A stretch of DNA of 64,000 nucleotides from contig NC_092703.1 in the NCBI RefSeq assembly GCF_964275005.1, positions 1,849,001 through 1,913,000 of the forward strand. The letters are read 5' to 3'. Shown piece by piece: positions 12,131 through 23,331 of this stretch. This DNA is from Diadema setosum (taxonomy: Eukaryota > Echinodermata > Echinoidea > Diadematoida > Diadematidae). A program made the position numbers and the translations under genes. Within the stretch, counting starts at the first letter, position 1, and the number at the start of each line of letters is the position of its first letter. The notes under the pieces were generated by a model. It did no database searches. It was given only the letters and a program-made list of their open reading frames with translations, and was not told where the DNA came from.

Positions 12131-14000
12131 CATAGGCCCCATTATTTAGTAGGCCTTCACAGTGATGTCGCACAGGCGGAGCAAGAGCTGAAATACCACG
12201 ATTTAGTCTTTCAATAATATATTGTGAATATTTCATTTTCTTATTTTTCTTAATTTTCACCAAAAGTGTGCACCAGATCGCTGAATTTCAGGTCTGAAAA
12301 TGCAAAATCTTTCTCGTGTGGGAGAGGGATACCCCCCCCCCCCCCCACACACCCTCCCCCGTTCGGTCGCTCCGCTCCCTCTCACAGATATTAAAAAAAA
12401 AACAAAAAAAAAATGTCTTCATACTTTTAAGGTCTGATTTTCCGCCGAAAGTCATCTGACAAGCAAAAAAAAAAAAAAAGCAACAAGAACAAAAAGTCTT
12501 CATATTTTTGCTGCCACTTTCCTCCCACTTTATATTTCATGCAAAAGAGTGGGACATCCGGGGCCCGTTGCATAAAAGTTACAATTATGGTAACTTTGCC
12601 ATCCAATGGTAACTTCCATGGAATTCTTGATTATGATTGGCTGTTGAGTCATGACTTTCTCGGTTTTCATCAGAACTTGCTGAAACTCACCATTCTGCTC
12701 CTCCAATTTGCTGGGTTTTTTTTTTATCTAATGCAAACAACTTTTCAGAGTGGATTTCCACTTTTAAGGTCGTTTTCATGACATCACATAGAACGAAAGG
12801 TGTAACGAAACATCTAATTTTGAAGGCATAATATGTTTAACCATAGAGTTGGGATGCTGATGACTCTATAGACATGTATTGTAACGGCACTCTCACCATG
12901 CTCACCGCAGATTTACTACAATCCATGTATTACTATCTTCATCGATGTCTAGTTTGCCTGAGCAGAGGGTCCTGTGTTCAAATTTTGAATAGTTAATGCT
13001 TATGTAAAAATACCGATACTTATGCACGATCGCTACATGGCATGCACATGCCTACGATATGCTTGAATGAACGCTGTGTAATCTGAATGATAATTTCTAA
13101 GCGGGATTCTGTCTATATTGCGAGCAGCCACTTTGTATGTTGGCAGTGATGTCGCATGTAAGCTTATGATTAATGATTATGTCTCAGTGGATACGGTATC
13201 GTTGGATACTTGAGCACGATCCCTCAATGCACATGCCCCCTTGAATGAACGTAGCGTAGCCAGAACTTTAAAAACGGTATTCAATTTAACGTGCTGAACC
13301 CGAGCGGATCGACACATACTGTATCGGCCCTATCTTGGCAATGATGTTGCACGTATAAGCTGTGCGGTATGTGTTTTTGGTTTGTTTGTGTTTTTATTAT
13401 TATATTTATCTTTTATTTCTTTCCGACCACACGAGCTGCCAATTAAAGCTATCAAACTACAAGACGCGCATTATTGTTAGCTGTCGTTAGACTGTAATGA
13501 TATCACAAGGCAATGGCAGCGTCACGTTTAATTTCCCCACGCACCACGTGGAGTAAAACGAGGCCGTGTAACCAGGGAGATGTTCCACCTCCCTTAAACT
13601 CATTCATTCACCAGCACTGCATTCAATGTAACCATTCTTGCATCGTCTTTCGAGAGAACATGCTCGTTATTATCGAAATTAACAGCAGTCGTCTGCACGT
13701 ACACGTGTAGTGTATTGCGTTAAATAAATGGACGCATTAATCCAGGAATACTTGATGTGTGATTAAGAAGTGGTTACTAGCTGTACTATTAAGTAGATAC
13801 TGAAGTGATTGACAAAGGTTAGTAAAATGTAATATTCTTTTATCATGTTGAAACATTATTTCTCTTCATTGCCTTCTTTCTCTCTCCCTCCCTCTCTTTC
13901 CTATCTCCCCTCCGTCCTTCTCTCTCTCCCATTCTCTCCCTCCCTCTCTTTCCTTGTCATCTGGCTCTTCTTTCCCTTGTCAATCGACTTTTCATCTTAA
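12131..14000. other. Intergenic DNA, no gene seen
   Basis: It contains C-runs and A-runs at 12330-12480 that resemble the G-run family. At 12555-12640 a stretch beginning GGGCCCGTTGCATAAAAG looks like one end of a dispersed repeat, and a CT-rich simple tract covers about 13868-13950. No reading frame with family features was found. Confidence 0.5.
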
Positions 14001-14642
14001 AGGTTCTCTGACATATAAATGCATGTTCATTTGTGTTGATTTATTATACCCTGAACATCACTTGAGGTGAAACAAATACAGGTCCAGAAACATTCCTTAT
14101 ATTCTTAACTATTTTTTCTATTTTTCTTCAGATTACTTTGGTACGCCCACCAAAATAAAATAATAATAACAAATCCTTCCTTACCACTATTCCTGTTGTG
14201 AACTCATCTGTCACTCATTGTTTAAGTGCTTATATGATTAACAAAAGACATTGGAATGCACACTCCCCGAATCCAAACATAACTTGCATGTTCCCTCTTC
14301 ATGTCTTTTGTTAGTCACATTAATATCACAGAAACATGCAAGTTCTTCTGAGTCGATTTGAAGGTGCATTCCAATGTCTTTTATTAAACATTATCAGTAC
14401 TTTAGCCGTGATTGACAGATGAGGTCACAACAGGAATATTGGTTCGGCAGGTTTTTTGTTCTTTGTTGTTGTTGGGGTTTTTTTTTGTGTGTGTGGACGT
14501 ATCCAAGTAATCTGAAGAAAAATAGAAGAAAACTTAGTTAAAAATATATGGAATGTTTCTATATATTCTTTTCACCGCAAAAGTGATGTTGAGAGTATCA
14601 TAAATCAACACAAATCAACATGCTTTTGTATGTTAGAGAATC
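14001..14642. mobile_element. 642-bp foldback element with TTAA target duplication
   Basis: TTAA flanks both ends (13997-14000 and 14643-14646). The left arm begins AGGTTCTCTGACATATAAAT and the right arm, reversed, begins GATTCTCTAACATACAAAAG. The match continues inward with gaps through CAGATTACTT (about 14130 and 14505), and the centre is another hairpin around GACATTGGAATGCA. No protein frame is present. It is a non-autonomous DNA element; TTAA targets are known for piggyBac and Kolobok superfamilies, and which applies here is not decided. Confidence 0.85.
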
Positions 14643-14950
14643 TTAAAATTTGCGTCGATCTGTAAGCGCGGTGTATTTGTGGCGCTTTTATTTTTTTTTT
14701 TGCGAATTTAAAGAATCTAACAATATTTGCGAAACTACGGAAGCGCTGAAACATTACCTTCTGCCACACGAATGAATTGTTAGCTGAGAATATTCTTTTT
14801 TTTTTTCTTCTTCTTTTAAACAGTTAATGATTCTCCTTTTTCGTTCCGTGTTTTTATTCGATGTGTTTTTCGACTTCGTATTCGATGCGTACTGGGAGAT
14901 AGTATCAAGGATAAATCGAGGGAGAGAGACAGAAAGAGAGGGGTGTGTGT

Positions 14951-14952
14951 AC

Positions 14953-14992
<40 letters not shown>
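14951..14992. repeat. (TG)n microsatellite
   Basis: About 20 TG units. The open frame across it (14827-15078) has no recognisable domain. Confidence 0.9.
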
Positions 14993-15078
14993 CTGACTTC
15001 AGCCTTTTAGCTTGTCCTTGGTTGTACGACAGGCTCGTTTTCTACCACTTTAATCCACCTTCACTGAGTGCTGAATGA

Positions 15079-16438
15079 AAACAAAAACATCATCAAAATT
15101 TGACTCCTAAAGGATAGCGCAACGCAACATCTTGTTGAAAGCGAATGATGAAGACAGACTTTAATGCAAGAATTTGATTCATAAATGTATTCCATCCATA
15201 CGATTTTCATATCAGCAATAATTTCCTGTCATTCCAAACTAACACTTGATCCTAAGACACGTTTTAAAATGCGATTTGATTTGATTTCGACATTTGAGAG
15301 GACTCAGAATATTTAGAGGGAGTATTTAGTAAGATTAAAAAACATATCATTTAATGATGTCGTGGATATGGTGAGGATTAACATTTCAACAAACGCAAAC
15401 AGAGAGAAACTGATTATAGTCTATAGAAATGAATATAATTCATTGGTCGAAAAATGGGCAAAGAAAATGGGATTCCATTCCGATGGAATCCCATTTTCGT
15501 TGTTCCTTATTCCAAGATCAACATTTTAGTGGAGTCAGATGTGTACAAGTGGTTCCATAGAGCAATTCAACCAAGAAACAACAAGTGAGCAATTAGCAGT
15601 GCATGGCGAATCCAGAGGAGGCGCACCGGATGCGCGGCCATCTTTATTTTTCTGTTAAAACAGAAGAAATAAAAAAGAAAAAAATGGGGGGGGGGCGTTC
15701 GCCCGTCTTTAATTTTGTAAAGGTGCCTTCCCTTTACGGAATTTCTGGTTCCGCCCCTGGATTAGTGTGGATGTGGGTATGCATCGTTATGTGTAATTAT
15801 TTCTCTTATACTCTGAACGGAAAGCGAGAATAAAAACAGGCCCGTGTTCGCTGAATTGTCCAATAATTCATCTGTAAATGGCAAAGGGCAACGCAATAGG
15901 TTCTATCAAATTTGGACCCAAATTGGCTCTGTGTGTTCCCAACAAGGAAGAAAAGACACTTTCTTCTATTTTCTTGCGTGGGTGGGACAATCTTCCTAGA
16001 AGTAATGTCCTTCGATTTTCTCTACCGGGAACATTAAATCTTACAGTAGAATCCGCTCGCTCTTTGACTTGCGATTTTCAAATAAGACCAAACTACCTTA
16101 TTTTTTTCCACATCACAGATTACAAGGCCGATTTAACTCACAGAAATGAGCGAAGGACAAGACTGTATAGTAGTATAGATCTGTTGTTTAATACACGGTA
16201 AGCTGAATTTGCAGAAAATCGGTGGGGTATTAGTTAAACTAACAGAGCAACTTCATTGAAGTATGCAAAAATACATATCAAGTGATCAACAGACCACGTT
16301 TACATCGGTATATTGCTGTTTCCACCCTTTTCATCTTTCTTATATTGTCTTAAAAGAAATATGGTTAATACTGCTATAGCTGTTTTTCCGTCCAATCTTG
16401 AGATGATATAATATAAAGAGAATACCGAGAACAATTAA
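15079..16438. other. Intergenic DNA, no gene seen
   Basis: Apart from the perfect hairpin at 15463-15498, nothing recognisable was found. Frames at 15603-15833 and 15878-16201 have no family motifs. A GGGGGGGCG run followed by GGTTCCGCCCCTGGATTAG at 15687-15762 resembles an end of a dispersed repeat. Confidence 0.45.
15463..15498. repeat. Perfect 16-bp stem, 4-base loop hairpin
   Basis: GAAAATGGGATTCCAT is followed by TCCG and then its exact reverse complement. No poly-T tract follows that would suggest an RNA polymerase III terminator, and no gene is adjacent. Confidence 0.8.
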
Positions 16439-16819
16439 AGGGGTTGGTATAATTTTAGTTCAGATGGGGCTTCAGATTTCAGTGATGATTCTTTGAGACA
16501 ATGAGAAACATCTTATGAAATTTGAAACAGCGTAATTCTATCAAGGAATTGAAAGATGATGAATTTGATGAATACTGGTTTTGAAATGGTTGAGATATCC
16601 AAAACAAAGAGATCCTAATAAAATCTGGGACCCACCTTTCATTATGATCGCTTTGTTTTACTTTGTTTATGGATATCTCAGCCATTTCAAAAACAATTTT
16701 CATTAAATAAACGTTGAATTCCTCTAAGAATTGTATGCTCTTTGACAATTCATAAAGTGATTTCTAAAAATCTCGAAAAAAGTTAAACGCTTAATCCTCA
16801 CCAAATCCTCTACCATCCC
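16439..16819. mobile_element. TTAA foldback MITE, family 1, copy 1
   Basis: It is preceded by TTAA (16435-16438). It shares with the copies at 20725, 24676 and 50549 the order: opening TTTTAGTTCAGATGGGG-like end, GAGAAACATCTTATGAAAT, TTTTGAAATGGTTGAGATAT, a central inverted repeat CCTAATAAA, then the mirror image, closing ACCATCCCT. The right TTAA is no longer recognisable. It is a non-coding foldback. Confidence 0.8.
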
Positions 16820-16828
16820 TCCCCACAA

Positions 16829-17126
16829 GAAAGAACGCAGTGTCCCACAGTGTGTTCAAAGTGTGGTAACATAGTTGACTATGTGAAAACGCTCTAATTT
16901 AACTGTGTGGAGATGATTTCACACTGTGATTGGTTTTCACAGAATGATCACATGGTAATGTTTTGTGTCACACTGTGAATTGATGATTCACCATGTGTTC
17001 ACACTGTTAAAACGCTCGAATTTTTACCGTGTGAAGAGATTTCACAGTGTGTTCACATTTTGTTCACATTGTGTTCACATTGTGTTCACATTGTGTTTCT
17101 CACACCGTGGGACTCTGTGTTCTTTC
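16829..17126. mobile_element. Inverted-repeat element with TGTGTTCACA internal repeats
   Basis: The left end GAAAGAACGCAGTGTCCCAC is matched on the reverse strand at the right end by GAAAGAACACAGAGTCCCAC. The interior is built from variants of ACAGTGTGTTCACA and AAAACGCTC in both orientations, with direct repeats of ACATTGTGTTC near 17050-17095. It encodes nothing. It abuts the family 1 MITE ending at 16819. Confidence 0.75.
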
Positions 17127-17300
17127 CAGTAGGGCTTTAAGGTATTGATATTCTCTGGGAGCGCATTTTCTTCAAACATTTGGAGGTACAGTTAATACAT
17201 GTTTTACTAGTATGTGATCACTGTTGTAGGCACACTGAGCAGATCATGAACTTTTAGCTTGTCATGTTTTTAAGTCTATAGAGCAAGCTTGCTGCTCAAA

Positions 17301-17310
17301 TTTATTTATT
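17301..17310 (-). terminator. Candidate polyadenylation signal for protease gene B
   Basis: TTTATTTATT on the plus strand gives overlapping AATAAA signals on the minus strand, about 440 bases beyond the gene B stop codon. No nearer AATAAA was seen. Motif evidence only. Confidence 0.35.
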
Positions 17311-17748
17311 TATCATAATATTATTTATGATATGCTGCCTAGCAAAATTTACTGACATTGTATATTACTTTATAGTCGTGACATAATAGGTCCTAGATAA
17401 TCTATCAAATTGGAGCGATATTATGTGTCATTCCCTATAAGTCAGATAACACTTAACGATCCATTACGAATCCATAACAGTCAATATCTGTTACTGTTAA
17501 TGACGTCACATCAAATTAACAATGAAGAACAGCGAAAGTGAAATACCAACTCCGAAAGACAGGCAAAAATATGATCAAGAATAAAGGTGAAATGGTCATG
17601 GCCGTGGTCATGGTGAGATTATGTCGAATGAGCCGCAGGTTTGACTGGAGTGTGGGCTACGGTCTTAGCAGCAGACTTCCAGCGTATCCTGCAGCTTTCC
17701 AAAGAGTCCGCCATTGCAGGGACTCAAGCTTTCCGTACGATAGCGCTA

Positions 17749-19665
17749 TCATCGCCGAGACACGACAGGCAGGTCCGCAACGTTCAGCAGTAAGTTGTTC
17801 GAGCCAGAGGGTAGTCCACCCAGTTTATTGGTGAGAGCCAGGTCTAGCAATGTTTGCTTTACATTATCTCGTGAAACACCATTGCTCAGTAACACGGCTG
17901 CAGCCCCTGGTGGAAATGGTAGAATTATACGTAAACATAATATTACAACCTATCGTGTGATCATTGTAATATAACTAAATGATTTGAAAGACACAGGGCC
18001 CAATATTCTCTCATTACAGGTCTTTACGAAAGTTTATTCAGTAATGCTTGCCCACTTATTCAAAAGTTAAAACTAGACTATACAAGAAAATCAAAAACAG
18101 AAATATCGCTGTGGCTTCTGATATGCCTCCGGCTTTCCCCACGTATGGGACTATTCTCCCAATAGGTCTACATTACACCTAGACAATGTTTGACGACAGT
18201 TTTGCATGTTTGGAGAGACCTTTCACCACTTGGATCAAATCTTTTAATACAGAACAATTGTGTGGTGGTTCGTGTATAGACCAAGTTTAATAAAGAAGTA
18301 TGAAGTTAGTCAATTCGAAGGTTTAGGGAAAAATCAGCAGTACATTATATCGAGCAATTTCAACATTTTGGCCTGACCTTTGACCATTAACATTTTTCCC
18401 AACAACCAAAAACTTCTCAAGAGAATTGTCTTCGGGAAAGACGTGCAGATACCTCAAGCTATTTCCAACATTTGGAGAAAGAGTTAAATTTGGATTTTGA
18501 CCTTTGACTTTGGACCCCGAGCCGTAAAAACGAGTGTTAGCGCCCCTGACTCCCTCGTCAAAAAAGGGACAAAATGCGCCAGCTCGGGAATGTGGGTCAT
18601 TTTGATTAACAATACAGTATGTAGGGCCATACAATACAACATAAATGTGCGTTACAACTTCGAGCTCTTGCATGATTATTGCACGATCATTTTGTCATTT
18701 TGTTTGCAACCCATTTCATTGAACAATACTAAAAGTTGATATTAACGTGTAAAAGTAACATTCAGTCTCTGAGCCATATGACGAATAGATGAGCCTTTTA
18801 ATAATTGATTACACTGCAAATGGTGGAAACAGCGCGAGAGGACCTATATCTGTTAAAAACGCGAGGCACACGCGCAAAAAAAAAAAGAAAAATGGATTTG
18901 AGATGGGGTCTAGAGGGTCAAGCAAAAACTGCTGTACGCATAGGTGTGTAGTTGATACTTTATACTGCTCGCGTGAATGTTTGTGTGCGCGTGTGTTTAC
19001 GTGTCAAGAGAGAGAATGAGTGCGAGAGAAATGATTACACAGTGTTATACATGCAAGAACATGCACTAAATTTATTGATTTACACCGGTGTGAGGTGTCC
19101 GTGTAAAGGCATCGGCACACCGAGCACAGTAACGGCAACAGTCCAGTTATCTGCTATGATGCGCCAAAAGGAACCATGTCTTTATTCTGTTAAAAATAAT
19201 CATGATGATGATAATTTGGAGCAAAATCACTCAAAATGTTATTCTTATGTCAAATTCAAGAGCAAGAAAATCTCCAATTGAAGATAATTATATTTTGCAA
19301 CGAAATTGTTATCCGGTCGTAACCGTGCTCGATGTGCCGAGGCCTTTAAACTTCGAGTTACCTGCCACAAGTGGCGCTGAAAACGACGTCCCGCTGGTCT
19401 TGACCGTAGCCGTTGGTCCTGACTTGTCAGCTAGTATCATCTTGTGGCCTGGAGCGTAGATGTCGACGCACCCACCGTGGTTCGAAAAGCCTGCCTTCCG
19501 GTCAACATCTTCCTTTATTCGTGATGCCCCGACGGTAATGACCTGACTGAAAGCCTTAACAGAGAAAAGTTAGCAATATTACATCTCTCTCACGCCTACT
19601 GCGATATAACTATACACTTGTATTCACATTTATCTATCTACACGTATCTCCCCTCCCCCTTCCCC

Positions 19666-19753
<88 letters not shown>

Positions 19754-20012
19754 GAGGTTAACACCTCACTGTTAATATCACTGTGAAAATTCATTAGCAC
19801 TGTCATCCTTGACGAAGAGGGAAGCCCCCGAAAATTCGGACTTTGAATTAAAATCAAGGCAATTGGCATTTAATGCATTCCTTTATTGTGACATTATTAT
19901 TGCTATTTCTAGTACTACTGCCAATACGCGGAGCAATTACAATGTATATGCTATAAACAGAGAGAGACAGAGAGAGACAGAGAGGGAGAGAATATGTAAT
20001 ATATGTATATTA

Positions 20013-20101
<89 letters not shown>

Positions 20102-20270
20102 TCCTAGATGGGTCATTTGGAAGACATTTCCATTTGTTTTATATGCAAATTTATTATTACATGTTCAATGGCAGTTTACGCAATGGAGACACGAAAATTG
20201 TCTCCTTAATGACCAGTTGTCTCCCTAATGAAGACACTTCCCCCCAATATGTCTTCCTAAGGTGCCAACT

Positions 20271-20310
<40 letters not shown>

Positions 20311-23299
20311 TTAAATTTTATATTATCATTAGTAGTAGCAATAGAGTAGTAGAAGTAGCATGGAGCTACTTAGTAGCTCCATGGTAGTAGTATATACTGT
20401 TATATTAATGACTGCACATCTCGTTAAATCGTGGGTCCAGTTCACACACACAAAAAAAAAAAACTATTTCGCTAGTAACTTGTGCATTCCTAATTTACAC
20501 GCTTTGATTATTACCCTTCAATACTTCATTGTTATAGTCTTACAATCTGAGAGAAAAACTGAAAAGATTGCCTCATGTCGTGAGAACAGCCACTACGGGT
20601 GGTCCTTCCTAAAAACGTTCTTGGTGTTTTCTTTCCATGTAACATGCTATGCTTTTGTCCTGCAGATACAGTAGAGGTGTTTATTTTTTTTTTCTCTGAT
20701 ATTATTCAATCATTAATAACTTAAAGGACTGATATAGAATTGGTTGAGATGAGAGTTCAGACTTAAACTTTTTGCAAGATACCTAGAAGCCAGTTTATGA
20801 AATGTTAAAGAGCATACGATTCTGAGAGGAATTCAAAGTTTTTTTGATGAAAAATCGGTTTTGAAATGGCTGAGATATCTAAAGACAAAGTATAGCAATC
20901 CTAATAAAAGGTGGGTCATACCCTAATTAGGATTGCTTTGTTTTGGATATCTCAGTCATTTCAAAACTAATTTTAATCAAATAAGCTTTGAATTCCCCTA
21001 GGCATGATAAATGCTCTTTCACATTTCATAACAGGTTTCTCATTATCTCTAAAAATCATCATCCCAAAAAACAAAACAAAACAACACGTTGGCACCCTGT
21101 AGCACCATCTCAACCAAAACTATACCATCTCTTTAACATGATGTAGGTTTCAAAGTTGTTGGTAAAGGGTACCTGCGACATTCTGGCGGGTGTGAACGAG
21201 CAGGCGTCTGTATTGTCGTTCCCGGCGCTGACGACGACGACGCACTGGGTTTGGTCTATGAGTTCGTTGATGGCAGTCTCCAACATCTCCGACTGACCCC
21301 CAGATAATGAGAATGTCACCACACACTTGTCACTGGGATTCGAATTCTTGACGGCTTCAAAACCTGAAAAGTAACAGAACAGCAAGTAGGCCTAGATAAT
21401 ATAGATGTATGTATGAGAGATATGTATGATATTATGCAGATACAGAAATATATACAGTGTATATAAATGTGACTGATGTTCATCATTGGTGCTGTATAAA
21501 ACTTCAGTCGTAATATCACTTTTCATTCTAAATGTTTCATATCAAGGTGTACCAATACTCTAATCTCGTAGGGTATTGTCTTTTTCGCAAGGAAGGACAT
21601 GCAGTGAATTAAAAGGTGTAAATACTTGACTGATGATTAGAGTATGATTTCTGCAGAGGAATTTAGATGCTTGGTGGCTAACATTTATGATATCACAGGA
21701 CACTCGCGTTACATGTATGCTATTCTCTTATGCTGCAACCTATGCTTGTTGATATAATGCACATTTATATATGAAAATATGGAAAATATGAAAACTCGCG
21801 GCAACTGTTCGTGTGATCAGCTTGTGGGAGTCACCCTGGCTTAAATACGAGAAAGGGGTATAAATCTATTTCCTTTTCATAAGAATTCAAGAGTTGAGGC
21901 TTTTGTTTTTGTTTTTCCTTTTTGCTTTTTGTATGTCTTGTGATTACCGTTCAACTCTCAATTCAGTTTTGGTCAATACCGTCAAATTCATAATTGACGA
22001 CTGACAGACTGGTGTCGTCAATCGTTCGCAGGAGAATTGTATCGGGAGCACAGCAGAAGAATAGACATAAGCATGATAGGCCTATACACGACACATATTA
22101 GGCTGTGAATTAGAAATCTAAAAAAAACAAAACAAACAAACAAAAAACAAACAAAAAAAAACAAAACAACAATATGACTGCCAAGGAAGACATTTCCATT
22201 TTGGTGATATTGGGAGAGGTAAAAACGTCAGTTGCCACTCATGCAGTAGTTCCCTTATAAAAATAAGAATAAAAAACTTTTTGTGCTGTCAGATTTTTGT
22301 CAGCGGATAAAAATGTTTTGTCGACATATTCACCTGTCGACTTTCAAATACAGAACTCCCTTCCATTGACCACATTTAATTGTTTTTGATGTCTCACTAA
22401 CCAAAGATGCAGTCCTCGGTGAAGGCCTGGCCGTTTTCATTAGCTACTCGGACGCTCTTCAACTTGGCCTTCTTGGCCACCCCGTAGTCCTTTCCGACGG
22501 CGGCACTTGCAACTTGCGTTCCGTGGCCGTTTGGATCGCCTTCGTTTGACTACGTATATATCACAATAACATAATCAAAGATAACGTGGTGTGTTTTGAA
22601 TACGATGAATCAAAAGAGAGTAGACTTTATGATACATCTTCCAAACAAAAATTGTCTTCGTTGTTGCTGCTGCTGCTGTTGTTGTTGTTGTCTGTTGTCA
22701 AGATCAATACTATCGGTTTTCCATTACAAAAATACTTATTAAGTACCTGCAAGTCCTTAACATACGCTGAATGCACGCAAAATCTTTCATTTCACTCCTC
22801 ATCATTGCTGCTTGAAAACTACATGTTGTATGTGTTAAACTTGTCAATCAACAATATCTATGTAATCATGTGTGTAGACGTATTATTTTACTATTGCGTG
22901 TGAATATCCAAAATATACCACAAACAAACTTTGTTGAACAGGTTAACCTACCCCAGATAACGTTGACTCTGGGGAGAGTTGGACATGAGTCACCTCGGTG
23001 TTGGCAAACTGTTCGTGCTCGGCATAAATCCCGGTGTCTAGAACGAAGATCGTGGCACCTTCCCCGTCATTCCCATCTGTAAAGAAGAATGATTTCTGTC
23101 ACCGGTGGAATCTTACGAAATTGATCACACTTCAGTCTCAGTGTTGTCACCATGGTAACGAATACTTTCACATTAACCCAAGTACTCTTCCGTGTATAGA
23201 GACATTTAGATCTGCGACGCAAACACTATAAAACGAAGCTATTAGGTCAATATGTGTGTGTGCGTGTGCTGTTTTTTGTGTGTGCGTGTGCGTGAGTGC

Positions 23300-23331
<32 letters not shown>

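Noticed and set aside
10534-12263. Overlapping open frames of 100-143 codons on both strands
   Set aside because: They follow the ~163-bp monomer periodicity and have no domain; the same words repeat in each monomer.
18323-18673. 116-codon minus-strand frame in gene B intron 8
   Set aside because: It was tested as a possible protease exon, but the true last exon, with the family's C-terminal sequence and fitting phase, is at 17749-17906.
19630-20349. Long YIYIYI frames on both strands, also at 37041-37432
   Set aside because: They are translations of TA microsatellites.
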